Source: Camarhynchus parvulus
Taxonomy: Eukaryota > Chordata > Aves > Passeriformes > Thraupidae
DNA length: 64,000 nucleotides
Assembly (NCBI RefSeq): GCF_901933205.1
Contig: NC_044585.1
Location: forward strand, 7,502,001-7,566,000
Direction of reading: 5' to 3'
Part shown: in pieces, positions 1 to 13,828 of the stretch
Layout: every line of letters begins with the position of its first letter
Numbering within the stretch: the stretch's first letter is position 1
Translations under genes and position numbers: made by a program
Notes under the pieces: model-generated
Databases searched by the model: none
Told to the model about the DNA's origin: nothing
Seen by the model: only the letters and a program-made list of their open reading frames with translations

Positions 1-2800
1 GTGGGAGATGACAGCACTCACATACTACAGGACCAGGCTCTAAATATTTACCCACAGTATGACACCAGGACACTTTGATTAGACGGTCTCTTGCTAATTT
101 CCCTCACAATTAAATTCACTTATTTTACTCAACGAGTGACTATTAAAAATAAATCGACTGCATTTTTATTTTTGTAGATGTTGTAGTTAAGTCATGCCTG
201 ACAAGATGTGATCAGAAGCACTGCACAAGTAACAGGGTTGCATTTGTAACAGACAGCCCAGTGCAGTGCCAATGCTCTCTCTGAACCCACCAGCACTGGT
301 AGCCTAACAAATTCTATTTAATTTAGAAACAAATAGCAAGGAGAAAGAGGGAGATTCCATATTAATTAAATGGGCTTAGGGAAGAAGAGCCAATTTGGGC
401 ACAAATACTACATGTTAAATTTCTTAAATTACACCAATGCTACATTCTACTCAGCAACTCCAGGACCTACATAATTACAGAAAACAGCTCAGTGAAGCAA
501 CAATCAGAAGAAGCAGAAATCAGAGTGAACAGATTAGAGCAATCATAATGGGACAATCCATAGAAATAAGGATAATAATTTTTCAAATGACTAATGATAG
601 TGCCAAATGTTAAATACAAGGAAGAAAAGCAGTAGGAGCTATTTTGAGACAACTGCCTTTCTTCTAAAGAACACAACACTGAAGAGCTTGGATTCATCTC
701 TCCAATACCATGGCTCATAGTATGATGGTTTTAACACACAGCACATGAGAGAGAATACATAAGCCAACATAAAATTCAGCATGATTAATATATGATTAGT
801 TCACGTTTGTACAATGCTTTGAAGATGTAAAATGCTAATTAGAATTTCTGGCTTAGGCTGGTTGATACCCCAATGCAATCCAGATCAGTAAATAAGAAAC
901 TGCAGAAGTTTATCTGCCCAAAGATTGAAGAACCCACGAGACACAAGGAAATGCTTTAAATTTCAAGTGAATAAACAAATGTATAAAAGGGAGAGAGAAG
1001 GAGTATTCAATGCCCCAGTGAAGATATTTAAGATAGATAAATGAAAATTCTTAAGACAGAAAGATGGAGCTCATAATTATTTGAAAAACACTGTTTTACC
1101 TCCTTCTACCATGACCAGAAATACTCCCATTGGTTTGTGAGATACAGAGATATCTCAGGAATCAGTAAACATTTGCTGAACTTCAAAAATCTAATGGCCT
1201 TAGTGGAACATAAACAAGTATCTTCCCAAGAGTTGTTCTGTAGTAATGAGAACGAAAAAAAATATTTAGTCTGACATGTACAAGGAAAAAAAAAAAGATG
1301 TACCCTCAGAATGGAGAGTGAATAAATTCCTGCCCAGCTTTCATCAGAAATTCTGAAACTGGACTTCAATAAGGTGGTAGAGAATGAAATCTGTATTAGA
1401 GGAACAGTATGTGGCAGAATATGTAAAATCATTTCCAGCCAAAAGGCCATCCCAGTACATCACTCTCGTGGGACCAATGCAGAGCCCGGGATCAAACCAG
1501 AATGCCATCCAACAGAGAGATGTTGACTCTGCTACTGATCTGGCCTTTTCCTGCTTAATTAAAGCCACTGAACACTCGAGCTGGAAACCTGTAATCCCCA
1601 TTAAAGTGCCATTTTAGCAGTAGGTGATCAGACCTTTCAAGCTACACTAAGTAATTATGCTAGCAGGAACCATGAGTAGTATAAATGTGGCCACAGGAAG
1701 GCTCTTAATGCCCAATCTGGTAACCTCTGAGGATTACCAGGCAAACTAGTACCTGCAGCTCCAGCCATGCCTCAGTGGAGACTGAGGTCCCAGGAGGCAG
1801 CTGTACCCAGTGCAATGCAGGGAGCTCGTGTGGCTCTAATCCTATAAAAGTACAGAGCAAGATTGGGTAACCACATCTGCGGGAGCAGGCACTGCATGTC
1901 GTGGTTTGAAATAAAATAAAGATGAAGTGTACCAAAACAGTAGGCACAAAACAAGGAAATACTCAGTGTGTGAACATTTACTTTTGAACTCCATTATGAT
2001 GCAGAAATAGACATGGAGGCTCACAGAACAAAAACTGGTTTTTTTTTTTTTTTAATGGAATAAGAAATGTGGCTAAGGAAAGTCCCAGTAATACAAAAAC
2101 CATGAAGAGTTAAAACCACTACAGATGCATCACAGTTGCTCTTCAAGCTTAACAAAATCTCTGTGAGCTGACGTCAAAAATAATATTTGGGGACCAGGGA
2201 AAGTGGGGTCTCCTAGTGATGCCCCATGGTTGGAAAACAGATTGACATGATGCAGAAATCACATTAAGCCACTTATTCTCCAGTGCCTGAGTTACTGAAA
2301 AGAACTGAGGAAGAAGAAAGACAAAACAAAGCAAACCTCCTTAATTACTGTTAAAATGAAACAAAGGCACTTTCTTATTATGCAGGATGCACATTTGTCT
2401 GTAGTGGGCTCTTGTAGAGGTCTAGGACTATCACTCACATAATGTATGAAAAGATGTAATCCCTAGGTATATACAAATCTTTGCCAAGTGTTTTTAAAGC
2501 TAGAGTCTGTAGTAACACATATTTTGCAGCAAATATTTAGAATGAAATATTTCATAAAGTACTTCAGCACTTCTTTGAGTGTTTAATTTATCTGACATAA
2601 AAGAACAAGAGTGTATAGCATTTTCCTGTAAGTGGATGTAAAATACGCATTGCATGGATCCCTATAATTAAAAAAACAGCAAATCATTGTCATTAATGCA
2701 CAAGCAAGATCATAAATGAATACATTATTAAGTCCTACTGAATTAATGTTTAACTGCAATAGAGTTGAAATTGAATGAGGCAATTAATCAGAGTAAGAAC
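1..2800. other. Non-coding AT-rich single-copy sequence
   Basis: No gene, RNA gene or recognisable transposon is visible in this stretch. Open frames are at most about 115 codons, occur on both strands and show no domain or splice context. The only distinct low-complexity feature is the T15 tract at 2039-2053. This is consistent with intergenic or deep intronic vertebrate DNA. Confidence 0.7.
2039..2053. repeat. Poly-T tract (T15)
   Basis: An uninterrupted run of fifteen T. No retroposed body with target-site duplications could be recognised next to it, so it may be a simple homopolymer or the tail of an unrecognisable minus-strand retroposon. Confidence 0.85.
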
Positions 2801-3089
2801 TGAAAAAAAAAAAGCCACATCTGTCTCACTTTGAATACATTGAGCAAAACGACCTTCAAAACGGCACTGCCAATCACACCACGCCGCCCACTGATTTGAC
2901 AGTCTTGGTGCCACCACAGAGAGAAAGTTTAGTCAGTGTAACAGAGACAAGCTTTCCATCTGAGTCACTTCATGGGTACATCTCACCCTGAGGGAATAAA
3001 ACATTATGTCTCAAGGGTCTTATTTCATAAAATCATGAATGTTCAGATGGTGAAGATCATGCTGGTTATAAATGTGAACTACATCTGCT

Positions 3090-3310
3090 CAAAGTCACCA
3101 GAAAATGAAACTGGGGGAGTTGACATACATTAATGATAATTTTTACAGGCTTAATGCTCTTCAACATCTAGGGGAGGCTAAAAAAAATAATGTTCAGAAG
3201 CTTTTGTTCCATGGATTGTGCTTTGATCAACTAAAATACATTAATTTAAATTTCCCTTCATCAGTTTCCAACTCCGTAGTGGAATTTTCTTTAACGGGTT
3301 AATTAAACTC
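3090..3310. promoter_or_regulatory. Candidate conserved non-coding block with homeodomain-type cores
   Basis: The block has several ATTA/TAAT cores, including ATTAATGATAAT near 3129-3140 and the palindrome TTAATTAA at 3299-3306, plus two isolated CpGs in otherwise AT-rich DNA. Such texture is common in vertebrate developmental enhancers. This is an inference from motif density only. A 65-codon open frame overlaps it but has no recognisable domain. Confidence 0.25.
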
Positions 3311-6300
3311 CATCAGGTTCTTAACTGTTGAAAAGTCTTAGTTCAATTTATTTCAGAGTTTAAGGAGGAGTAAAATGATAATACTAATGATGATAATGAC
3401 CCTTCTGCTAGCTAAAGCTTTTTGCACTTCCCATGTAGAACAGTACCTATTGTTCACCAGTCCTACCTTTGACAGATCGGTAGGGATATGTACTTTTCTT
3501 CTGTGTAACATATTATGAATATTAAACAATATTTAAAAAGAAAAATCCATTGGTATTTTTGTAGCAAGTTCTTAAGCAATAATTATCTTTGAATAAAGAT
3601 TTTTTTTCACCCTCAATGCAAATGAACTGCAAATTTTCCAAGCCACAATTGTTTTACTACATTGCCTTGATGGAGCGACTGGCATGAAGGTAAATCAGCA
3701 TACTCCCTTCCCTTTCAGCAGCAATAAGGACTAGGTTCAGGATTTTCTGGTTAAAAAATCAGGATTTCTCAGATATTCATTGATAAAGCAGCTAACAATT
3801 AGGGGTTAGGAAAGTTTGCCAGAGAACTGAGTGGTTAACCTGTTCCTACACTCCTGCTGTAGCAACTATCAGTGAGTGTGTTAAAGTCATCAAATTACTT
3901 TACAATGCACAATAATTTGTCATTTAGCACAATATATTGGTTTTTGCACCAAAAAAAAAGCCAAGTCAGGCTATACTGTTATCTTTCCATTAACATTTTG
4001 CAACCACATGTTTGCCCACAGCACCTTAAATGGGTACCGGAGGTCAACATGACTGGATCTGTACAGCACCTCGGTTCAGCAGGGGGAAGTTGGGGTCTCA
4101 AAGTCACTGCCACAGGCTAGGAGGGAGGTCAGCAAAACTAAAAGTTTATTCCAGCTACTGTAGAAAGCCTGAGGAATACAGACCTCATATGCCTTCTCTC
4201 TGGTCCTGTTTATTAATGAGCTTGGATCAGAGAAGGCCCTGGGAAGCATCAGGTCTCCTTTCCTGAGAAAAGTGACAGCTGGCATGGGCCAAAGCTCTCA
4301 CTGGATAAACATTATTCCCTTGAAGGACAGGGAACAATACTCTTCCATATTTTAAGGGCATTTACACCATTTCCCAGGATGTATTTTCAGGCGGGCAATC
4401 TTTTGTTTGGATACCTGAGTGAGATCTAGGCATGAGCTGTGACACAGGGAATGACTTTGGAGGAGCACAGCAGGAAGGAGCCATTCCTGCTGGAACAGGA
4501 CTGCCAGGTCTAAGATACCATGGCTTGTTTTAAACCCATCACAACAAAAGGGTTGAGCAGCACCTTAACACCAAGGAGGGCATTGATAATGCCAGCTACC
4601 TGCAGGGATAGTTAACCCATCCTGCTTCATGGGAAGGTGCAGGATTCAAGGCTGAATCCTGACCTGATCATAGCCAGTGGTGTGTGTTTTGTTGGCTTCC
4701 ATGAGACTGATGTTGGGATCTGTAATAGAAAGGGTGAGTGAGGAAGAAGGAAGAGAAAGAGAAGAACACAAGTGGGGGCTTCATTGACACACAAACCCAA
4801 AAGATAAAATCAACACAGCAATTAGGCTTCAACAGAAACAAGACAGTTCTTTTTGTTTTGGTTTGGTTTTTTTTTTTTCAGTGTGAATGTTAATTACCGT
4901 GCCTTACAGCAGAGATAACGAGAGGGTTTTACTGCCTAGCATTTTTCAAACAAAGACATGAAAAATTCATGAGCAGGGAAGACCTTGGTGTTGAGCTTCA
5001 GTTTTCTTGTCAAATATTTCAGCTCCGGAGGTCCTTGGGAAGGTTACACAGCAATATTCAAGTCTAAAGGATGCCTGTCAGCTGGATCTAAACGGAACAG
5101 GAGTTTTATAGGCTACATGTGACCTTGTCAACGTATTTTCACTGGCCAACGGCATCTTCCAGCATCATTCACTCAGTTTACAATAAAAGAGAACACTGAA
5201 ATGGCTGTTCTGCTAAGGGCACAGAACTCACTACACCAACCTGTCCAAAGCACAGCAGCTAAGATGGTTCATTTCATGATGAAATGCTGATGTCTGCATA
5301 TTGCTCTGAAAATGGTCCAAATGTACCTTTGTGCTGACAATCAGATACTGGGCTCCAGGGAAACTTTGTCAGTCACAAAAAATTTATCAGGACTCTATGC
5401 AGTCCAAAATGTCACCTTTTAAATGGGAAGCAAGATCCCACTGTGTCTGGCATGGCTTCTAAGAAGATCTAAACCCTCTTTTCAAGTAACTGGCTTTAGA
5501 CACACAAATGCTTTGCAAGTTAGCGGCACCTTTATTAAAACTCAGCTGAGGTGTTTTTTTCCTTAAGATTACAAAAGGAATTGCTGTTTGCTGACATGTA
5601 GGTCAGGCATAGATCAAGTGTGAGGAGAACAAGGCTGTTTAGTGGACTAACAAGAAACAAGTGTAACACAAAAGCTTTTGGGATCATGTGAAACTCCTTC
5701 CCTTCCCTTCCCTAATCAAATTCACCACAGCAGAAGCAGGAATTTGATGAGGCCTTCAAAGTCTGAACCGTTCAATGTTTTCTTTCCTTGTTAGTTTAAT
5801 ACAGAGAAACCCCTCAGGTGAGTCACTAAGAATCACTCTTCAAATCAAAAACTTTCCTAATCCATGTTCCCATGCTTTTAAAAATTATTCTGCATCAAAA
5901 TTCTCAACATACCACCTCTTCCAGAACAGACTGTTGGACAAAGACAAGCCAACAGCCTCACCACAGTCTGTGTGCTCTATCTGTGTTGATCTCACAAAAA
6001 CACCACACATCAGTAGCACGGAACATGCTGCAAGAAGAGATGCCTGAATTGTGAATTTGAGGTAATTTCTTAATTAATCTCACTTCCCAGAAAGCTTTTT
6101 TGGCAAGTAGACAGATTTAACATATGCTGGAGTCTCTGAACTTAGGCAAGAACCTTCAGATAAAAATATTACTAAACAAGGAAAATCATGGCATCTCATA
6201 ATCATGGCAGTGTGTTTAAGATCTCAGTGGAGCCAAAACTTCACAAATGTATACTCATTCTCTCCCACAGCACTGTTTTGAAGCTAGACTCTTCTTTAGA

Positions 6301-8990
6301 ATCCCAAATTTCCTGATCTGAATGGTCTGCAGAATGGTTTGTACCTGTGTTAGGCTTAGTTTCATATGTAACACCATCTTGCTGCTTGTGACTCAAGAGC
6401 CTGGGAGGTATTTCTCTTGCTAGTGTTGGTGCCACTAAACCCAGAAGGGGTTTGGCAGACACAGAGGCACTTATCAGAATTTTCTAATAATGACACTGGA
6501 ATTGGAAGGCAACACTTGATCAGGTTTCCCAGTCCTGAGCCTTTAGGAGTAAAGCTGCACCCATCAGTTAGAGCAGAAGACTCTGAACACTCAAGAGAGA
6601 TGCAGTGAAATCCCCAGAGGTGTCTGCCACCAAAATCAGGAAGTTTTAAGTTTCCAAGAACTACAAACCCCTACAAGCAGCTAACTCTTCAGTCAATATA
6701 CTTTCTCCTTCACATCTGCTATAATTTTACTCAACCACTGCCACCATGTCCCTGCCCGGAAAAGAAATGGGATTCCACTTCTACTCTAAAAGCAACTAGT
6801 TATTAAGAATACAAAGTCTTTGTTTTACAATTAAGTGACAGGAAAGAATGCTAGCAGCTTCTTTCTCTTCTTTTATAAACTGTTGCTGATGAGTGCCATC
6901 CTGGCCTTTGAAAGATAATCTGTTGATGTTTAGAGGAAACACAGTAAACAAGAGACGAAAAGTCAAAGGCAAAGTAAATAAACACACTGGCTTCATCAAT
7001 TCTGTATCTTAGCTGGGTGATAAAGAAAGATGCATTTAACCTCAGCATGCCTCTCTCAAGCACCAACACTGCCCTGTGTGACAGCCACAGGCTCTGAGCT
7101 CCCACATCCCGCTCCAGGGCACGCAGCTTTCCCAGCACTGCTCCTCAGCCCCCACTCTCAGCTCCTCTGGGTGCAGCAAGGCACAGCACTGCTCTTCCCA
7201 GCTGCTCTCCTCCATCCTCTGCTCCCTGGCTGCACTCCTCTGAGCAAACAATCTTCTCCTTCTCGGGACGTGTATTTTTGTTGCAGGAAGCATCTTTCAG
7301 AGATTTGCCTTCCTGGCAAAATTGTGAGGATGGATTCTCAGCTGCATTCTAAATCTGCTGGGAACAGCGAGTGGGGATAGACAGCTGATGTAAAATTACT
7401 AATTTTGCTTTTCTAAAGCTGACACTGTACTCACTGTGTCTTTTGGACAGCCTACACTTGCAAATCCCATCCACACACGGCTGCTTCAGTGCTTGGTAGA
7501 CACATGGAGAATTCAACACTGGGTGTGGAACATTTTGGAAGTTTCTGGTCCCAGTCTGAGCCTGACTCCAGCACGACTCTAGCAGAACAGTACTTTGTGA
7601 CTGCTAAGAAAACACCTGGCCTGTTAAAAACCAGAAGAATTCAAAATCCATTTGCTGCTCTTGTGACCTGAGCTTGGCACCTCCTCATCATGCAACACTG
7701 TGGTGACCCACAAATGAAAAAGAAAAAATAAATATACCTCTATAATAATTTCTGAGTCTGCACTGGGGAACAACAAAGCAGGGTTCAGGTGTTAATCCTG
7801 CACTGATGCCGAGTTTCCTCTCTCTCTGAGGTTACTGAGATCCTGACCAGCTTCCTTCTGAAATGAGTGTTTGGGCTCCACCACTCACTTTCAGTATCAG
7901 TGAGCACGAATCCTTTGCAAACCATTTTGTTTCAGACTCCACTCCTGCCAAGTGCCTTCTTTTTCTGTTTGTTTTATATTCAACAAAGCTGTCACTTCCC
8001 CTGCCTGTTCCTCCCTTGCACTCCTGTCTGTTCCTGCCATGGTGGGAAGCGCTGTCTTTCAATTCAGATCACCACAATGGTGCAGGTGAAATCTGTTAGA
8101 TCACAGAGCAGCTCATGCACAAAGAAGTTCTGACTAGAGAAAAGTGTCCTGGAGATTTTCATATCAGTATCTCAGCTGGACCAATTTGTAGCTGGTTTGT
8201 GCTCTGGAGCTCCTCACTGAGAACATAATGGAGCAAATGAGGGCAGGTTTTGTCCATTGTTGCTGGCCCAAAACATTCATCAAGCTTGAGCTGCAGACCC
8301 AGCAACTGCACCACTTTGCTCCAGTTTTAAATAAGAAAATGTCTCTATGTGAGTCACCAGCGCTACCAGCATGACCAATTTGGTTTCTACTTTACCAGAC
8401 ATCCTGTAACTAAACCTCCAAGGGAGAAGACAAACCTAATGACTGTATATAAAAGAGTGGATCCCTCATGTTTTTCCCAGATTGTCCTAGAAACAGAGAG
8501 CTTGAGCTGAAGCAGTGCTAGTAATGCCTTGCAAAAAATTAAATCGTGCTTGTATTAAAAAAGTAAACAGGGAACTTAAAACTGGCCTATCATTTGCCAT
8601 GGAAAAGGCATTCACTTTAGGTATAAGGGGGACTTCCATGGTACCAAACCACAGATACTCTCTCTCTGCTTATACCTTCAGACATCTCTGCTTGTGTATT
8701 TTTAAATTACTACCCAGTGCATTTATTTTTCTGGTTTGGGTCCAATCTACAAGATAAAGTCTGATTGAAGAGACAGAACTTAGAAAGGACAAATCCTTCA
8801 CCAAAGAGGAGAAGATCTAAAGCATGTCTGCTCCCAGATTTCTTTCCTCTGAGAGGTTGTCGTTTTTCTGTTTATTACTTACTAATATGTTTAAACTGTG
8901 TTGATATCTTACCCTGACATTTTAAAGATCTATGTTTAAAAAACGATCTGTCTCTACTAGTAATGCAAATAAGATTCAGAATCACACATT
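3311..8990. other. Non-coding sequence, no gene seen
   Basis: Single-copy sequence with short homopolymers, such as a T12 tract at 4867-4878, and a short CCTTC run near 5698-5712. A GC-richer patch at about 7040-7260 yields overlapping open frames on both strands (up to 116 codons). None resembles a known protein, and overlapping open frames on both strands are expected from GC-rich, stop-poor DNA. Confidence 0.65.
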
Positions 8991-9440
8991 GATCTCCAGG
9001 GAAGCGTGTCCACGTCCCCAAGACACGAGACACCCTGGTCCCCCTGGGGCCACGGTGGCTGCAGTTAAACCCTAAATAGCTGGGGCAGTTTCAGGTCCCA
9101 GCTGAGGCTCTGGGTTATGACTGAGCTCCCCAGCAGCACCTGCACGTCCCATGCTTGGCTACCGCTTGCTCTCTCGCTTTCATGAGAACCAAAATTCAGC
9201 CTCCTACACACCCACCACAAAGAGGAAACTCGACACAGACGCAGCCAAATCGATCCTGGCCAATGGTTAAGCAGAGGGGAATGTACCAGGCAAAGCCACC
9301 AGAGCAGTGACTAATCTGCTGGGTGAAACGTGGCCAACCTCCACCATCCTGAGCTGTGAAATCACGGCAGCCTCCATCCCAGGCTGATTTGCCCGAGAAA
9401 ATAACGCAGCTGCAGGGTCAGTTTTATCATGGATTAAGCT
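8991..9440. other. GC-richer patch with scattered CpGs
   Basis: This stretch is more GC-rich than its flanks and keeps more CpG dinucleotides, for example around 9003-9060 and 9225-9260. It includes a short near-palindrome, CCCCCTGGGG, near 9043. It is too weak to call a CpG island and has no convincing open frame. It could be a regulatory element or an old GC-rich repeat. Confidence 0.3.
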
Positions 9441-11690
9441 CTTTTCCTGCTGAGCTTAATAAAAGATGGAGAGTACTCAAGTGATTGAGGCATCTCCTAC
9501 AGTGGGTTGGTGACTCATCTGGGTTTAGAAAGAATTCAGGGTTTTTCCTTGCTCACAGGCCTGTATTTCAAACAGTGTTTTCTTTTGACTATTCTTGTTT
9601 TCATTTCATCTGGTTTCCATTGAGTAAAATTAGAAGCATAAAGCTTAAACTATATTGTGGACTAGTGAAACATTCAAACACACAGAGGAGTTTGTATTGA
9701 ATGCAGGCCGTTTGCTGAGGATCATTATCAGCTAAGCATCACCTAACGAAGGCTGCCAGATTAACTGTCCTCAGCCATGCAACAGGAGAACATTTCCCCT
9801 GTCTCCAGCTGCCTATCCAGGATTTTTTCATTCATAGATGTGGCTTATAGCTACATATAGAGACTACTAGACACAAGAGCTCAGAGGCACAGGTGGGCTG
9901 CTTTGCTTGTTCTGCATGTAATCCTGAAGGAACCTTTGAACATTTGATACTTGCTATTCACCAGCATCAGAAACATGGCAAGGCACAGGTAACACAAAAG
10001 GAAAGTGTATTTGGCAATAACAGTAAAGGGAATAAAGTAGATTTGTTTTCAATATACTAAAAAAAAAAAAAAAAAAAGGCAACTTTCTGGAGTTAAGAGA
10101 CGTGGTTCCTCTAAAATCCAGATGCTAGATCATCTTCATACTGAGCTAAATGGTCTCAGTTCATCCCCACATTCAGATGCCATAATCTAAACCCTAGATC
10201 CATGTAATTCACTGGAAAGGAGAGTGAAAAAGACTTAAATAAGAGTACTATTCAGTATTACTGTCTTACTCATGTTAAGCATTGGTCTGTAAGCTATGAA
10301 TACAAACTTTCTGGCAAACTCATTTGAGACTTTACCAAGCTGTAAGAATGCACTTGTGTGCATTCTACTGAACTTCAGGGTCCCATTAATGGAAAAATGG
10401 CTGAAAATTAGATTCATTAAGCCCTGCAGAAAACTCTTCCTGCTGAGAGAACTTTGTGCTGCTGCAGGTAACCATCCACCCATTTGGGAAAAGAAAAACC
10501 AAAGAAGAAATCCAACATGACTGCTCAGATACTTGTCTCAGCCATGGCAGCACTCTGCAGGATTTGCCCAGCAGTCCACAGCCTAGCAAAGCCCAAAGGA
10601 AACCTTCAAAAGAGCACCTGAGATGGTTCAGTCCTGGTGGTTTTGTTAATTTTTGTCCTATAATTGAGATCACAAACCTAGAACCTTCCTACTGCTGGTA
10701 GTGGAAGTTGCTCTTTTACCAAAATATTGTATCATTTCTGACATAAGCAGTATGAGAATTCATGGTAATAGAGATCTATATTCCCAGGCTGCTTTTAGAT
10801 TGGGTTAGAAAACAATGTATGAATGCTGAACTATTCCAACAGATCTACTGTTCCCACTCTTTTGAGAATAACAGGAAAAAATGCAGTTAGGCAGGCAAAA
10901 TCCTCTGTTTTCTATATGAACAAAACCTTGTAATGAAGAAACACTTTTTTTTTTAAAGACTCTGGATTAAGTCTCAAAACCATCCTATCAACACAATATA
11001 AACATTCTTTCTAATTAGGAAGAACTTCTTATCTATTTGAAGAGAACTAAGACTGTGGTCCACATTATCACACTATTAGGAAGGATGTTATGCCATGATT
11101 TCCACATGGGAATGCTTTTTTTTTCTTAATAACACCACAACACTTGTTTAAAATGGTGTGACAAGTGTCATGGCTCTTAACAACACTTTGTAATCTGAGC
11201 AGCTGGCTTTGGGAAGGAGATGTGGCACCAGGAACCCAGGCGGCAGAAGCAGCCTGTCAATCACGGGCACATCCCGTAGCCATCGCTCCATCTTTGTCAT
11301 AACTCGCCCTTGCCCTGTTTTGAAAGAAGGCAAAGGACTGGAATCTGTTATTTAGATGGTATCTGACAAGCGTGTTTAACATTCAAGCCGTTCTCCAGGG
11401 AATCAGGGCTCTGGGATCCAGCACAGCCATTGAGTCCCCAGGGAGCTGCTGGGCTGGCCGCTCACCGGGGTCACAGCCCTGCCTTGGCCACAGATTGAGA
11501 GGAGCCAAGTGCAGGCATACAGCTGAACTCATTATTATATTTTAAATGTTTCAGGAACCTCAAAAACACATTAAGTAATGCAATAATAAAACTCTCAGTG
11601 AACCTGTGCAATAACATCCATCAACAGAGGAGATGGGTAATATAATCTCTTTAGAAAAAAAAATCCTCTGCTCTATGCCTGAATTACCTT
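9441..11690. other. Non-coding sequence, no gene seen
   Basis: Nothing recognisable as a gene or RNA. It contains the A19 tract at 10059-10077 and a T-rich stretch near 11116. Short open frames around 10235-10701 overlap on opposite strands and look like chance. Confidence 0.65.
10059..10077. repeat. Poly-A tract (A19) preceded by AATAAAG
   Basis: Nineteen consecutive A. An AATAAA hexamer lies about 30 bases upstream (near 10030), the spacing expected for a poly(A) signal and tail. This raises the possibility of a processed retrocopy on the plus strand. I could not recognise a gene body upstream and found no clear flanking duplication, so a retrocopy is only a possibility. Confidence 0.8.
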
Positions 11691-11699
11691 GTGCACCAC

Positions 11700-11990
11700 A
11701 AGATAGAGGATTTAGACTATGGCAACGGACTGAAATCTCTCTTCAGGGACATCCTTCTCATAATTGTACATTCATGCCTCTCTCCCCAGTAGTAGCCTAA
11801 ATACAATTTACCGTTGCACACATTTTTATAGGGTTTCTGCAAATCCGCCACTTTATTACCACCCCGGTTATAAGGGGCCACACGGCAATTCCTAAGGGTT
11901 CACTAACTGAGCAAGATATTAAGCTTGAATAAAAAGAATCAAAAACGTCTATCTACAATTTATAGTTCTCTATAAAGGACCTTGGGGAAC
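11700..11990. promoter_or_regulatory. Candidate conserved non-coding block
   Basis: AT-rich DNA that retains several CpGs (near 11727, 11811, 11846, 11865 and 11882) and holds the symmetric CCCC-GGTTATAA-GGGG arrangement at 11862-11877. Preserved CpGs in an AT-rich background suggest purifying selection or lack of methylation, but conservation cannot be measured here. Confidence 0.25.
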
Positions 11991-12373
11991 TGCAATTTGA
12001 AGGTGAAAAGTAAATGGAAAGCAGATTTCAGCTGAAAAATTCCATATGATCGATGGAAGACTTACTGAGAATTATCCAGAGAGGTTTTTAAGGTGTGCTA
12101 GAGGTAAAAACATCCAACTCCAAATTACACACAAGACACACAACATCCCGCTGTGGATACATCTGATTAATCAGGTCTATTCAGAGCTCGGTAACAGCTG
12201 CCTTCTTTATGCACATCTCGTGAAAGCAACCCTATTTTACACCTTTCTTCAGAAGAAAGAGAGGTAAAAAGAAGATTTGAAAACCCCAGTGAGAGCCCAG
12301 AGTACCTATCATTCTCCCAGTTTGTCTGAGAGATCCTGAGGTGCAGAGGTGAAATCTCTGCTCTGAACCAAGC

Positions 12374-12432
12374 CATGACCCCTTGGGACTGGAGCAACTG
12401 ACCTAACTCAGCTGTGCCTCACTTTCCCTCTT
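12374..12432 (+). repeat. MIR-like (CORE-SINE) relic
   Basis: The order of short matches (ATGACC, CCTTGGG, ACCTAAC, CTGTGCCTCA, TTTCC) follows the central part of the MIR consensus as I remember it, with indels. MIR relics occur across amniotes, including birds, in low number. The match is short and degraded, so chance resemblance is possible. Confidence 0.4.
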
Positions 12433-12539
12433 GGTGAGCGAGGGAATTTCAGATCTTTCACCATTTCTGTGTTTTCTGAAGCTGGCATGAAAATGTTATA
12501 GGAATGAAAGCTATTATATCAGATTTTTTTTCCTTCCTA

Positions 12540-12650
12540 AAGTTGTAAGAACAATAACATAAAGTCACTGTGACATCTAATTATAACTAGCAAAAATGGA
12601 CAGAAAAACTACGCAGTTAATTATAATTACCTAGAGAAATTAGGAATAAA
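12540..12650. promoter_or_regulatory. AT-rich cluster of homeodomain-type cores
   Basis: Contains the odd palindrome GTCAC-T-GTGAC at 12564-12574, an ACAATAAC SOX-like word near 12551, and two TAATTATAA words (near 12578 and 12618). The density of TAAT/ATTA cores in about 100 bases is higher than in the flanks. Function is inferred from motifs only. Confidence 0.25.
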
Positions 12651-13802
12651 TTCAAGTACTTAATATGAGCAAAAAGAAGTGAAGTGTAGATAATGTGGCA
12701 GATGCATGCTCTTGCCAGACTCAGAAGGTCTGAATGTGGCAGTCCATCACTAACACCGTAATACCTTGTAACACTTGAAAATCAAGATCGGATGTTTTAG
12801 TGAAAGATAAACTATCTCTAGTGCTCCAACACCCCTTCACGTTTGGCTGAGTGCAGCCCCCCCCTGGAGCACATGAGGAACCAGGAATGGAGTCCTGATA
12901 AATGGTTCTTACTTCTGAAGAGAGGGGCCAAAACCTCTGCTGTCTTATTCCTCAGCTGCAAAGCATCCAGTGGTGTGCTTGGCCCACTGAATCTGCGGAA
13001 TGGAATGTGCCTACAGGAATGAATCTGCACTCAAATGGTTTTTCCCTGATCCCAAGCACTGCTGCAGTACAGGATCTTGTAGGATGGAGGGATGGGATAT
13101 TTCCAGGCAGTGAACTTTCTTGTTGATGAGAAGCAAAATATTTATCTCTGAATCTCTGGCAATTTTTGAATAGTGTCATAATCCCCAGAATCTGTGGAAT
13201 CTGAAACACTGACATATGGTAATTAACCCTCTTTTCATCTCTTTTTGATTCAATTGCACAGGATAAGTATAGTAATGCATAACAGGTGGGAAAATCTGTA
13301 TTTTATTTATTTATTTTTGCTTTGAGGTGATGGAGATAAAAATCATAGACTGCATTTGATGCAGAATCAAATGAAGACATGGTGCACTCAGGCTGCTGTA
13401 CATCCATTCTGCCATGATGTTTTTATTAGTTCTCCTCCTAAGGCTACTGTTAGGTGCAGGAATAATGGCTCAGAAGCTGGGCTGTGAAGGTGACACTCTT
13501 CTGCATGTGCTGTGACCTTTATGCTGCTGCTCTGGACAGCAGCACAGCTCCAAAAGTCACTTCCCATTATTTATGACAATTTGAGCCTTAATAAATCACG
13601 CTCAGAGACAGTGTGATTTCCCAGCTAAGGAAATGCACACAAGGAGGAGGTAGGTGCAATCAAATGTCTTGGGAGTCCATGGATGATGGGCTATTAGAGG
13701 AAGATGTGTGGGGAGGCAACCTTGGTTTTACATTGCCAGACTTTCAGTGGAGGTTTTTTCTGGAAATCACATTCCCTGCTGGCGCTTGGTTCGTCATCCA
13801 AC

Positions 13803-13828
13803 CTCCTTCCTCCTCCTCCTCCTCTCCC
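13803..13828. repeat. Short pyrimidine (TCC)n run
   Basis: About five TCC units within a longer C/T-only stretch. A simple sequence of this kind can adopt triplex forms and creates artificial Pro/Leu/Ser-rich open frames. Confidence 0.75.
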
